This document shows, in pieces, positions 25,901 through 39,045 of a stretch of DNA of 64,000 bases. Under the pieces are notes generated by a model that saw only the letters and a program-made list of their open reading frames with translations, had not been told where the DNA came from and ran no database searches. Each line of letters begins with the position of its first letter. The first letter of the stretch is position 1. The DNA comes from Gymnorhina tibicen (Eukaryota > Chordata > Aves > Passeriformes > Artamidae), in contig VXAZ01002401.1 in assembly GCA_013399875.1 (NCBI GenBank), positions 1-64,000 of the forward strand, written 5' to 3'. Made by a program: the position numbers and the translations under genes.

Positions 25901-25966
25901 AAATATAAATATAAATAGAAATAGAAATAGAAATAGAAATAGAAATAGAAATAGAAATAGAAATAG
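25901..25966. repeat. Hexanucleotide microsatellite (AAATAT)2(AAATAG)9
   Basis: Two units of AAATAT (25901-25912) are followed without a break by nine perfect units of AAATAG (25913-25966), then degenerate AAATA words to about 26003. The repeat yields spurious open frames of alternating residues on both strands, none of them a gene. Confidence 0.97.
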
Positions 25967-26409
25967 AACTAATGAATGTAAATAAAGATAAATATAAATA
26001 AGATATACACACGCTAGGTCTGGACTATCCAGGCAGCCTCCCAAGCCAGCCACGTGTAAAGTTAAACTTTCCACATTAATAGATTTATTATGAGCTAAAA
26101 TAAAATCCAGGATTTTTCAAACAGACTTATTATTTAAAAAAAAAAAAATAAAATCATTTGCAAAGAGATCAGAATTAGTTATGCAAGGATCCAGAGACTC
26201 TGCCACTTTTGGAAATTCCAAGGAGAGAAGAAACATTGCAGGCTGGGAAAACACTGCCCGCCTGTTAGGAAGGGAAACCGTTAAAGTAAACAAGATTCTC
26301 TCATTCCAAAAGAATTTGAACAATGGTTGGTTTCAGTTTAGCTGCCGAACTTCCCAAAGGCTGGGTGTGCTCGCAGCACAAGGTGTACCAGCTCTGGAAA
26401 TCCATCCAC
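25967..26409. other. Intergenic between microsatellite and CpG island, nothing recognised
   Basis: Unique sequence. The first 35 bp continue as degenerate A/T words related to the microsatellite. An A-run lies at about 26137-26148. No gene or transposon seen. Confidence 0.7.
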
Positions 26410-26675
26410 CAAGCCGGAACGGCTCCGCGTCTGCTGCTTGAGCTTTTGGACTCGGGCTGCGCAGTTTTAAACCAGAGAGCGTCAGAACTGCGGGTTTAGC
26501 CTGGATCTGCAGCCCTTAAAGCCGAGCCCAATTTCCTGCATCCCACCGCCACCATCCCCCGCACCTTTGGTAACACACGCTCCGCTTTCGCTCACCGCCG
26601 CCCCAAAAACGCCGCGCGCGCATTTCTGGCTCCCAAGGAAAACATCGGGGAGTGGGTGTACTTCCTTCGGATCGC
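26410..26675. promoter_or_regulatory. Isolated small CpG-rich island in the intergenic region
   Basis: I count about 24 CpG dinucleotides in roughly 265 bp, where neighbouring kilobases have only a handful. They include AACGCCGCGCGCGC near 26609-26622. By eye C+G is near 57-60 percent, giving an observed/expected CpG ratio near 1. There is no coding exon next to it and no TATA box. It could be the promoter of an unannotated non-coding RNA, an orphan CpG island at a developmental enhancer, or neither. The open frame that follows (26807-27070) starts with TTG and resembles nothing. Confidence 0.5.
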
Positions 26676-27474
26676 ATTGTGCTCAAAGATAAGCCAAACA
26701 CAAAACAAAGAGCGCATTATGAGCGACTGGAATGGCAGCTTCTGAGGTTTCCAGTGCTTCAGCAAGTTGAAAGTGAAGTGGATATTAATGACAAGCAGCC
26801 ACTTTCTTGATTGTCAGCTCTGCCATTCCTTTTCCCTGGGTGAATCAGGAGAGGACAGAGCTTGCTGATAATGCTGAGCTTGTGGTGCTGGTCAGGGTGG
26901 GAAGGTCAGAAATGCTGTGGTGCACATCTACTGTAGGAAATACCACCTGGGATATGGACAGAGAGGTAAATTTACCCAGGTTTGTTACTTTTCAGTGTGT
27001 ATCAGAGCTCCACAAAGCCTCCCAAGAAGCTGGTGCACTGGGGTGGAACATCCTGGGTGAGGCGTGTTAAGCAGGACATGCTCCAAATGGAACCTACCTG
27101 TGTTGCATAAAATCTTTCATTACAGAGGGATGTAGCAAGCTTTTCTCAAAAAAATCCTCTCCCGCTTCTGATGTTTCCAAAAAGCTTCTGGCACTTGGCA
27201 AGCAGAGCAACTTTGAGTTAGGAAAAAGACCTTTTATTTGTCTCATCAAATTCTTTTTAGTTTGCGTTGATATGAAATTGTTAAAAATCTCCATTTCCTT
27301 TCTCCAGCCTGCCAAAATAGCAATTAACTGCAAAAAGGTGGCTGATTAAAGTCTCAAAGCAACACGGAGTTTGGAATGATTTTAGCTCTAAGTGATAGTC
27401 TCTGCAAGTGAAACCATTTGTTTTGAATTCTGTTATCTGGAATGTACTACCTAAGAGCAGCTTGTAACATACAG

Positions 27475-27540
27475 AGATTAAGAGCAGTGGCTTAGAAAAG
27501 AACTGTGAAGGCTGCATTCAAATCTTGGTTTGTTTTGTTT
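27475..27540 (+). mobile_element. Possible MIR SINE remnant
   Basis: TTAAGAGCAGTGGCTTAG is followed about 25 bp later by ATTCAAATCTTGG. This recalls the tRNA-derived head of MIR (TTAAGAGCACGG and GGTTCAAATCCCGG) in sense orientation. It is short and decayed, so the match could be accidental. Confidence 0.3.
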
Positions 27541-30500
27541 TTTTTTTAAAGGAAGAAGAAACTACCATAGAGAAGTTCTCAGAACTGAACTTTACTATGA
27601 ATTTGTGTAGAATAACTTGCCATCAGCTGAATAATTGCTTGCTAAGACAGCACAAAAATTCTGGGTAGTTTGGTTCTAGGGGTATTTTTAAGTATTTTAG
27701 TGACTACCAGCCCTAACAGAAAGGGTAAGGGTTCACCACATTATTTTTTTCCCCAATTTAAAAGTTTGGTCAATGCTAGAATTGCCACATTGGCTGGTTT
27801 AGGTGAGACTACACCGGAATTAACCTCTGGAGAGATTCTGTCAAAGCTGTCCCCAGGTCAGCGTTAGCACTGCACATGATGCAGCACTTGTCTAGTGACA
27901 ACAGCAAATCCAGTAATGACAGATGTAGAGATTTCTAAAATTACTACAGAAATGCTTCCCCTGAAGCATCATCAAGCTAGTAATACCTCCAGAGTTTTGG
28001 GGTCTCTGGATCCATGAGTTACACCAGGTACAAGAAATGACATAGAAGTAATTAAAGTCATCCACTGGCCATTGATTTTTTTAAAAATCACATATATTAG
28101 CAAGCTCAAGATATGAAAAATTAACAGCCATGTGGTCCAGAGCAACTGTGCTGCCCTGAGTTTAAATATAAAGTGGAAAAGGGTGGGAGCCCAAAAATGG
28201 ACTTTCATATTTACATCACATGTTACCATAATCCAAACCGGCACAGAAACATTAATCTCCTGTTTTGATTTTTTCTATTTTTTAGGTGATAGTTCACCAA
28301 TGCAAACCATGAAGAAGAACAAAGTAGGGGAGACTACGAAAGCAGTCAAATAACTTGGTTACACGCCTTATGATTGCTCACGTTACATTTTATATCTATG
28401 TGATTCAGATAATTAAGCATCAGATAATCCACACAGACTCTGCTTTGGCCATGTTACAGGGATAATATTGCCACAAGAATGATTGAGAACAACTGGCATG
28501 GTGCAATACATGTCTCTTTACAGCCTGCCAACACCCAAAAAGTGGGGAAAAGACCCAAAAATGCATGTTGAAAATTAATGGCATAGGAAATCCAAAATGA
28601 CAGGCATTTAACTGCCTAAGAAGGAACAACATTTCTAATAACCTGTGTTTCAAAGGTCTGCTAGGCTGACACAAAACCTGACTTTGAGAAGCAAGGTACC
28701 ACAGAGAATACAGGAAGGGAAATACTGGGAGTAGAAGGAAACCACTTTTTCCTGACTACAAGCCCCGGGTTGTGCCCAAACATTCATCATGGGTAATCTC
28801 TTTCTTGCCACCACACTCCAGTTCCCCTAGAAAGCCAAAAATCACTGACATGATAGAAGATGTTGGAGCTATCATTCTTAGCAGGAAATCCTAAAGAAAA
28901 TACACCTCTGTAAAATTCAGCATTTAAATATGGCTGGGTTTTGAGCTTTCTTTGACATAAATAACTTGGTTCTTTCACATCAGGAAATCTTTCTAATTTC
29001 GTCCTTTTGGATGGCCTCCCATATTCTAAAAATTTATTTGGTACTTTTTCTTAAAGTATCAATGTTTAGAGTAATCATATGAGAACTTCAGGCTTCATTA
29101 GAAAAAAGGTCTTGTAAACATAAACTCTAAAGGTCCAAACCACAGAATTTTAGTAAAAAATATCTCAGATTTTAGCTATTCTAGCAGCTAGCTAAATATT
29201 AGAGATAGGAAGGACAGACAAGAGGTTTTATGTATTCAGGTTTAGCAATATTGAGCTGCAGACTTAATTTTTATTGTCAGAGTACATAATGCTAGTTTTA
29301 AGTTCAACACTTCACAATTTGTATTCTCATCATGCTATAAAGTAGTGACTTTGTAAAATAAATACTGTCCTTCCATTAAGTATTCCTACTGAAAAAATAC
29401 ATATATGAATGAGAATTGAAGTTATTATAATGAGAGTTAAATATTTAAATCTAGTGTTCTGCGATTGTTATGGAGTTGGGCTTGCATTAATAAGAATTGC
29501 TTTGAGTTTGCTGAAAAACCTGGATTAGAGAGAGGATGTGGAACAAAAAATCCTGGTTGGCAAACATAATCCACGCTTGAAACCAGCTCAGAAAAATGTC
29601 CAAAACTCACCTTGAAAGACAACGGAGGGCTGACTGTCATAGAGCAAGGCTGAAAACTGTTGGTTAGCCTGCTAAATGCAGCTCATTCCAGCTCTTTATA
29701 TTTTCATGCACCACAAACCTCACCCTTGACTCCTGAATCCCTGCTCTGAGCCTTCCCAGTTCCCCATGGAGGGACAGTCAGAGCCCCACCTACTGCAGGG
29801 GACACACGGACAAGTTCCAGTCCGTTCCCTGAGCAGCCTGGCCGCAGCTGGCAGAGGTTCTGGAAGGCATGGCCCATGTGCACATCTCCTGTGCAGAAAA
29901 GCTTCTTTGTTCAAAGCTCGCTGCGTCTTCTTCCTCTCTCCAATTATCTGCACAGAGCTTTAACTTATGGCGTGTGTGCTCTTTGCACGTTTCCTCTGCT
30001 TAGAGAAAAAAGAAACCAAAACCCAAAAAAAAAAAAACCCCCACACCCAACAAAACCACCATTTTTATGGCCATAAGCCAGGTCTTGCACTAGTAACGAG
30101 ATTTGTATTAAAACCAGCAGTGTGGTACCTCGATTCCTGTTTTCTAGGGTCCTGTGATGCACGGAACGGCCGTAAGCTGTGCTACACTTGGGGTACAACA
30201 TTGTCTGATTTCACAGGGCAAAGACTGAATGTCCCCTCTGTGCCCTGGTACAGGGGGGGTCATTCTGCTACATTTTTATTTCAAGTCCAAGTGTAGCAGA
30301 GAAATGGGGAAAAGCAGAGGCAAAGATTAAACTCTCAGTATGGAAGGGGAAGTTTGAAGCAGGATCAGTCCAGGAGAGACGTTCAGGAAGCATAAAGGAA
30401 TGACCAAAGTATGGAACTTCCTCAGGACTTGGTTTGTTCATGTTACCGTGGGCTGGTGAACATGAGGTATGAAAAACAAGCAGATCCTTTAGCCACGTGA

Positions 30501-31093
30501 ACAGACTCCAGGAAAAATCACCCAGAGCGAGCCTCTGCACGTGGCAGATTTCACAGCTCCACATTGCTGCTTCTCCCTCGTGGACAACTCCAGTTCGTGT
30601 AAGAAAATATCCATCTTCATAATCCCCTCCTTCATCCTCACTCCAAAAGTTCTATGGCTTTGTGTGAGGAGGGTGGCATCCCTTATTTTACCTTCCTCCA
30701 CAGCAAGAATCAGACTTTTGGACATGGAAAACAGCAATTTTTAGGCTTCAGAAGCTTAAAGGAAAGTGACTTTGGGGAAAAGCCACTGGGAATGGGGTGT
30801 AGGTGGTTGCTGTACCTAAACCTCAGCAGCTTATCCTGTCTCTTCTAGGGGGCCCTTCCCTGGAAGCCTGCAGGAGTCCTCATCCCCAGGCTCAGCTTTC
30901 CAAGGAGTGATGAGAAGGACAGGAAAGGAGAGACAATTACAACTCCTAATCTCCTTTGTGGAAGAATTTTAAGAATTTAGGCAAATAGTCATCAGAAACC
31001 AGGCAGAGAGCTTAATTTGCCTCAACCATTTAGAAGGGGGAAGGAGAAAGGTCCTAAACACCTGTGAGGTCTCAGCAGTTCCTGAAATATCCA

Positions 31094-31138
31094 GGAAAAA
31101 AAAAAGAAAAAAAAAATTAAAAAAAGAAAATAAAAGGG
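31094..31138. repeat. A-rich/purine low-complexity tract
   Basis: About 45 bp of A with scattered G and one TT and one T interruption on the plus strand. Simple repeat. No adjoining retroposon body was recognised, so it is not evidently a poly(A) tail. Confidence 0.8.
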
Positions 31139-34100
31139 CCTGAAAATGCAGGTTTCAAAACTAGCTGACATATTTTTCTCTTTGCCTATAGTAAGGACAA
31201 ACCACAGGAGCAAGTTGAAACCCTGCTTTTTCTTTGCCCAATCATTCAAGTGAGGCAAAAAATTTTCTCTCTCCAAGGTGAATAAACTTCAGCCATAAGT
31301 AAAGTCCTGCTTAAATATTGACACAGACCAGTATATTCTCCCCTACCCAGTGTTTTGTTAGCAATTAAAGTATTAGATAACAAGGCACATGTACACAGCT
31401 GGATGGAGAAACCTCAAATTTCTGAACAGCGTCCCAGTTTCAAGAGTCGGCATGGAGTCCAAATGACCTTTATCTTGCCAGTGTTAACAAATTTAGATTA
31501 AGTACACAGATACCAAATTCCTTGCATGATTTATTGACTACGTAATGCTAATTTTTGCACCCATACCATTTGTACAGGCTCATTTTACTCGGTACTGTAT
31601 GAAGTGACACGTCAAGCCTGTGGCAGTGGTGAAGATGAAGAGGGATGTTGGCTTTTTTTCTTGGATTATTTTCCCCTCTGAAATAACCTGTGAGCACCCT
31701 GATAACTGGAAAATCACCCAGCACACCTTGCAGGTCAGGTGGGCAGAGGACTCACCGAGACGCTGCAGAGCAAGTGCACTGCTCTGAGTGGGATGGAGCA
31801 GGAATCCCTCTGGGAACAAGGACCTGCTTGGATGCTGCCTAGGGGCTGAGGCCAAGGTCGTTCTGCATTTTCAGGAGAGAGAAAGAGAGATGACAGATGG
31901 AAACAGCAACTTTCATTCTGTAAATCACAAAGGAATGGGGAGGCTGACACTGAAAACACAGATCTGTCCTGCTTTATTTAAAGCAATGCTAAGCACAAAG
32001 CAATTGGCATTGAGATGGAGGTAAAAGTGAAACTCAGAATATTGCTTTGCTTTCCAGTGTTTCAAGCTCTTGTTAGAAGTCCTGTCATGACATCAAATTC
32101 CAAAACAAATGTATCTGTTTCCAGACATCCACCAGCAGTATTTCAATTACATTCGTGTTTGTCTATGTACACCTGCATCTTTCTATTCAATATTCTGAAA
32201 TAATTACATTTTCGTTTGTAGGTTGAGTCTGGCAATCAGGACGTAAAAACATCAACATTCCTCCAAAAATAAAACCAGTTTTAAAGGTTTCTGCTTTCAC
32301 ACCCTCCACACATGATCATCCCAACATCACTGTTCACTGCCCGTCACTTGCACCAGTACAGCATTTTGCAATGGTCTGCTAGAAACTGTATTGGTGAAGT
32401 CATAAAAGTTATAAAACTAAGAGCAAAAATGTGGGTGCAACCACTGTCCAGACCTACGACTGTAGAACAGGATTCTCAAAGAGCCCTTGCAGTGCTCCCA
32501 CCACTCATTGCAAAGGGAGCTCTCTGCCAGCTGATCTGGCTCATCACCAAGGCATAAAACAGCTCCTTGTATTTCAGAATGATTCATCTGACCCTCCCAG
32601 CCTTACAGCATTTGAGACTCCATGTCACTGCACCAAAACCCACTCTAGCTCTATTTCATGGGGTATTACCCCTAAAGAGCAGCAGAGCAGCGCTGTAGTT
32701 AAAAGTGGCATAATTATCCATACTCACAGTGATAAGGAGAGGCAGTCGTCAATAACACTTATATCCTGCTAAAAGTAAAGTTTTTAAACATAGTGCTTTT
32801 AGTAGCTGTCTCTTGTAGGCTGGAACATGCTGTGTCTCTGACTCTCCTTTCTATGAAAACTCCGAATAATTATTTTTAAAATTAACCAAACACAGGTTTG
32901 TATAAAAAGAAATCATTGAAGTATACAATTCCCTGAATACAGCTGTGAGGTCAGGAGGTCAGACACATGCTGTGTGCCAACAGCAAAAGGTTAGAGTGAA
33001 TTTTTAAATCCATTATGCTCAGGAGTATGTTCAAAATTGTGAAGAAAAGGTTTGCTTCTTGATATCCTCACAGCCCATGAAAATCCTGAACACTAAACAG
33101 ATTTATATTAGTAGACAGCTTCTTTTTTTATGACAAAATAATTTTGTAATCAAATGCCACAACCAGACACCACAAGAACAACTTAATGATGTAGGAACAC
33201 AGAGCTGGCACAAAATAAAGTACAGCTCACAACCTCAGGCTGTGTAAACTGATGCAACTTCCTTGGTTATCCATTTATACTCTTTTATTCATTTACTTTG
33301 GTAATTCAGAAACCCAATTTAAGATTTAATATGATCTCAGGAAAGAATCCATAACCCTCAAACATCTGCAGTGATAGTCAACTGATCAATACAATGATGG
33401 CATTCACATGAATTTCAGCAGAGCACAATCGAGGGCTTGTGCTGAGCGCTGGGATATGTGTGATAAAATATTTTGGTTTAAATCACTCTCGTCTGAAAGG
33501 TAAACCCAATCTAGCAATTCAGGATTCTGGCTTCTCCACAAGGATAAAGGAAAACAGATTTACCAGGCTGCAGTTGGGAATCTCAGCTTTCTGCCTCACG
33601 ACAGTCAGTTATTCCAGAAACTCACGTTTATCTGTCGGGTTTTGTGCTTATTTAGGAGTTGAATGAACAGCTCCATAGCTCAAATGAATGTTTGAGACAA
33701 TAAAGTGTTTGACAGCTTTAACTTCCTTGAATGCAGAGACTCCATGAACAGATTACAACCTGTGTGGATGCCCTCCTTAGGAAACCCCACAGCAGGAATA
33801 CTTTTCTTGTATTTCTTTATTGCCCTTCTTTCATCAGCTGTTCGTAGAGCTGCTAAACTCTCTGTGCTGAAGCCATTTCTGACACTGACCCACCCTTCTC
33901 TCCCCAGATGTATTTCCCAGCCACTGCTACCAGGTTTTTGTGCCCCGTTCCCTTAGACCAGTACCCACCTTTACCCTGAGTGAGACAACCTGGGGACAAA
34001 CCCTGAGCACAGCTTGCACCCAAGCACACAAACATCACCAAAAATAGCAGAAACCTCCCCCAGTGGCAGCACAAATCCTGCTGTAGAGCCCCAGGTGCCA

Positions 34101-37100
34101 TTTTCCACTCCCACACCATCACCTGACATCTCCCTCTCCTTTGGCATCACATACTGATTCCAGGATTGGTGTGACCACTCTGTGGATGAAATGCAATCTT
34201 TAGCAAAGGCAGGAACAAATATATTTTATATTGTTTTTGTTTTATTCTCCTTCTGTGTTTACAATGCAAAACTACCAGCATTATTCCCTTCCTTGTTGTC
34301 ACTGCAGAGGCTGTTGTGATCAGACAGAAGTGCTGCACTCACTTTTTTTCTCCCTTCTTTTGGAAGTGTTGGGCAAGTATCTGCAGTACAAAAGTGGCAA
34401 ATACAAAATTCAACTTCTGCTGATGCAAATGATTTTAAAGGTTGCTTTTATTCGTGGTCAGGGATGGCAAGACTGCAACGCTCTTGGTGTGTGAGGTCCA
34501 CAGAAGGAGCAACAAGGCCACAGTCAATTCACTTCAAAACCCAAGCAAATATTCATGAAATATTTTGGCAACTATTCACCAGGTCTAGTCTGCATTACAT
34601 TTTTAATCCGTGTCCACTTCTCATTGCCAAACCAGTGAGACACTTCTGCTGTCGGCAGCATTGTCCAGAAAGGACAACATCTTTGTAATGTAGAATTTGG
34701 AAGGGGATTAAACAAACAAAACCCCCTCCAGAATTAGTTGCCAATGGTTAGAAGTGATTTGTTTGTATTTGCTTTCTCCTCCTTGGGACAGTTTTGGCTT
34801 GAGCACTGTCTGCACCAGGGTGGAAGTGGCCCCAGACAGGTAACCCACACCTGTGCTATGTCCTGCTGATACAAAATTAGTTTTGTGTTAAATTCATGAA
34901 GCCTATAGCCTCTGAAATAATACTGCTGAGAAAGAACAAACAAAATATGTAAATGGAGCAGACTTTAGCAAATAATTTACAGTATGATCAGGAGTGACTG
35001 AAAGTTAACAGGACATAATAACTCCCCTTCTGCAGTAAAACATGCTTGCTCCCTCTCCTCATCCTCATGGTTTTGATTACCTTAGGATAAACAGATTGTT
35101 CAGTAGGAGATAAAATAAGGACAACACCTTCAAGTTGGAAGTCTGGTTTATATCTTTAACCAGTGAGTTTGGCAACTACACTTTGTTATTAATGTCCCCT
35201 GATCTCAGTTTGCATGCCAGGTTATAAAAAATCCCAACCAAAAAAAACCCCACATATCAAAAAGCTTGTCAATATTGTGATGATTGCAGTCATGGCTAAA
35301 TAACTTTGGATGTCTCTTTAAACCCCCAAAAGTCCTCACTGGAGTTCCTTTATTGCTGCTGGCAGAGGAGGGTACTTCATCCCCTGGCTCCTTTTAGACT
35401 TCTGAGGCTGCTGACATTCTCACTGCATTCTGTGCCAAGTTTGTATTACTATATCTGTAACTTTAAAAAAAAATGGTTTTAGGCATCCACATATCCTGCT
35501 GGTCATATGTGTAATTTGAAAGTAAACATCCAATGAGGATAATTTCTCTAAAGGCAGCTCCAGTAAGTTTGCATTAATTTAGGGGTATTTTGCATGTACC
35601 TCTCTTAGAGCCTCAATGTCAAAGCTACATTTTTTATACATTCATTTTCCTCTTTATCAAAACCAAAATATTCAAATTGAAGAGTCAGTCTTTCCAGATA
35701 CAAACAAGAAGCTGCTGGGCCGTGTGTGGAGATTACTGCTACCCCAAGGAGGCAATGACTCCAGGCACTTAATTCCACCCTTATCAATTAACTCTTGTGA
35801 TGGAAGGAATTTTATCTAGTGGAAATTGGACAGAGATTTGGTCTGAAAACTTCCAGCATTTTGCCAATGAACTCGTAGCAGGGACACTACTGTGCATATC
35901 CAAGGTCTCCAACTGTTTAAACCTTAACAGCTCCTCCTACCAAGTGTAAGTAAAACACGACAAAAACTGTCCAGCAAGCTCACGAATCACAGAGCCAGAC
36001 TCAATACAATTGAGGGAGTAAGCCCTCATCCAATGAACAGGTCACCCAAAATCTTTCTTTACCACGTGTTCCTCAGTAAGCTTCATTAGGGGATCTGAGA
36101 AGAAATTAAATTTCTCTTCTAGAGCAAGTCATTGCTCAGACATGCCAGCAATGACAAGGATGTTGTGGTAGTATGTGGAGCTCATCAGAATCCTTCATAA
36201 AGCACAGGGAAAAAAGAAAACCAGGAGGTTTTTGTGCTCTGTCTGCAAAGCTAAGTGACAGATGTACCAGCAGCAGATGATGTTGGTCAGAGAAGGCTGA
36301 ACCCGAGTGGGTCCTTTTCATTGCCTGCCAAAACAGAGCAGCCTTGGAATGTTCCTGTAGGAAGGGGAAGAGTTAGAAGTGTCTCTCTGAATCCTGCTGT
36401 TCCAGCTGACTCTCAGACTTCTGACTTCAAACTGCAATCCAGCTGCTGGTATTTTCATTCCAATTAAGTTCTGAGTGTTTTTTAAACAAAATATTTTCAT
36501 AGACTGACTATTAAACGATTTCATCATGATCTGATTTCAAACAACAAATGCTTACTGAACTGCAGAGACGGAGTCCAAGAGATGAAGAAACGTGTGTTTC
36601 GAGATTATAAAAATGCTAAAAGGATTTAACTTGGCAAGCAGAGGCCTGAGAGTTCAGTTTGACTCAAGGGATGCCAAAGTATTGAGGGCTGTGGTAAACA
36701 GTAACCCAGACCTCCTCCATAAGCTGTCCATTAATAGGGGACCTGAGGGACACATTATAAAATTACCAATTGGAAAATTTAAAACAAACCCAAAATCCAG
36801 CTGAGTGCGTGCAGTGTCCAGGTTACATGGTCAGTGCAGTAGCTGTCTTTAGAAGATCATCTTGCAGAGACCCTGGAAGTGGGGTTTTTTTGTTCTAAAA
36901 TAAAAGTGAGATGCATTTTTTAAGAGGTAAAGTGGGAACCAGTAAAACCAGGATGAGAGCTGCTTGCTGCTGAAGCCGGTAGTGCTGATGTGAGTCTGGC
37001 ATACGTGTCTTGGGGAGCTTTAACAAGGATGGGGCTCCCTTTTGGGGGAAAAAAGCAAATGAGGGAGAACACACTTTCCCCCATCAGCTGCTTCTTCCCC

Positions 37101-38919
37101 TGGTGCTGCTGCTGTAGGCAGAGAAGCTCTGGTGGGTGGTTCTGCAACAGGAAGCAGAGAAGGTGCTCAGAGAGAGAAGATGAATCTTACAAGCAATGAT
37201 CCTGTCAAGGAGCTGGATTTGGAGTTGCAGGGCCTTTCTCCAAAGCCTCCTGGCAGCCCTTCTGGAGACAGCAACCTGCCCTGGGCATGGAGCACCAGGA
37301 GCAGCAGCTGCTGGACTGCGTGGTCCAAGACTCTGGTCCAGAATTGGATCTCAACCAGCAAACCACCTGTCAAAATGTGAACACTCACCATATCACAGGG
37401 TAACCACAACATTCCAGAGAATCCAACACTTTTCCATCAGTTATGGGTAAAACATCACAATCTAGATGTCTGTGGCCATCCCATCACCAGGAGAATGTTG
37501 CTGGCTACCTTTTTCAAAGCAGTGAGACAGAAGTCATGCACTGCACCCTTCAAATCCTCGTCACCTTTCAAAGAACAACATAGAGTGGGGATTTAGAGAT
37601 AGAGACAACTTCCCCACCACATTACCCTGAAACCATAAGAAACTTAATCATGTAGCTCCTGGCAAAAGGCCTACTTTTAATGGCATCAAATGGCCACAGA
37701 CTTTCCTGAGAGAGATCCTTGTTCCTTTTTTTTATGGTGACTCTGTAGTACTGGCTCCATAGCAGAATCAGAACAGAAGTAGTTCAGATAAAGATATGCT
37801 TGTAAGGAAAAATAAATATACAAAAATGGGAACTAGCTTTTATTGACTATCAAACACAGAACAAGGTGCCAGAAACACCAAAAGATTTATAAAGTGACTT
37901 AACAAACAGATCAAGTAGAAAGACAAAAAAATTTTTTTTTAAATTTCGTTTGCTTATTGCTGTGGAAGTTGATTCCGTTTTTTTCCCCATTGTCAGAAAA
38001 CTGTCAAGATTTTTTCCATGAGGCAAAGAAGCTTTTGGGACATTTCAGCTTCCCAAGTGTGTATAGGAATATATCCTTTATCTCTTTTTTAAGAATCAAC
38101 CCAACATGTGAACTGCATACGAGCATAAGCACCAGTACTTGAGCATTTTTCTCTTTTCACATCATATGAAGAGCACATAGTAATTTACATATGTTTGTAG
38201 TGCTAACAGATATAACAAAATTATTGACATTTGATAATATGTGTAAGATCAAGGAATACGAAGCATTTCTCCTCAGAAGACATACAATGGATGGAAGAAT
38301 AAAAATTTACATTTTTTTGTTTCATTACCTGTATAGCACAGCTGCTTTGAAGAAAAAGGATTGCTACAAAGAGCAAATAAATAAAAGAATAAGTGAAATT
38401 AAGCTGCTTCTGGTTGTTGGTAGTTTCCTGGAAGTCAGCTGGTGGACTACGGTTGTATATAGCAGCACTGGAAATCAAGAACTCCAGAGCTGTTTAAGAA
38501 AGGGTTTACAAATCCAGCAGGCAACTCTGCCATGTTTGTGTTGTATCTTTGCTGTTAATTAATGAAGTGGGAATGTTCCCCCCCCGAAAAGGAACATGCT
38601 GTTCACGTCTGCTGTGCCTCTCAGAGCAAAAGCAGACACTGAGCCTGCAGAAACCACACGGATTTAGTGACTTACCACTCTGTCACGTGATGCTCCTTTT
38701 ACCCCCACTTTACCCCAGCACTGATAGTAAACCCCTACAAGTTTCTCTTCCCTTTGGCTCTATTTTTTTAACATCCTTTTAGACCTTTGAGGGTTTTTGA
38801 GAGGCTGCAAACACCTTGGAAAAACCTGGAAAAGCAACCATCTTTTCTTTGTTTTCACTCCAGCCTTCTCCAAGCCCCGGCTCTAACGACATTTGAAAAG
38901 GATTTCATGAGCAGGATCT

Positions 38920-39045
38920 GGAACCTTCAGCCCAGCTGATTGATTGTGTTTAATTGCCTTTTGGTTTCATCAACCCAGAGCCATAAATCTGCTGTGTGTC
39001 AAACAGAGGGGGTTGATTAATGGGGCAGTGGCTGTCTAGTCGAGT
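38920..39045. promoter_or_regulatory. Candidate distal enhancer: PBX/HOX-like and homeodomain motif cluster
   Basis: Non-repetitive, with TGATTGATTG (38937-38946, a PBX/HOX-type composite word), TTTAATTGCC (from 38950), CATAAATC (about 38992) and TTGATTAATG (39013-39022). This density of homeodomain words in unique DNA resembles developmental non-coding elements. Enhancer identity is inferred from motif content only. Confidence 0.3.

Larger units (their letters stand above)
26701..38919. other. Intergenic, no gene recognised
   Basis: About 12 kb of mostly A/T-rich unique DNA. Identified pieces are a possible MIR remnant (27475-27540), a purine tract (31094-31138) and an A-run near 30029. The longest plus-strand open frame (38191-38562, 123 codons) is A/T-driven, resembles no family I know and is about what chance predicts for this length of DNA. 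Expected CR1 words were looked for and not seen. Confidence 0.7.

Noticed and set aside
25701..26074. Open frames with alternating dipeptides on both strands
   Set aside because: Produced by the (AAATAG)n microsatellite.
26807..27070. 87-codon frame just after the CpG-rich island, as a possible gene
   Set aside because: It starts at TTG, not ATG, has no Kozak context and resembles no protein.
38191..38562. 123-codon plus-strand open frame in A/T-rich DNA
   Set aside because: No family resemblance, no splice context. A few frames of this length are expected by chance in 43 kb over six frames.
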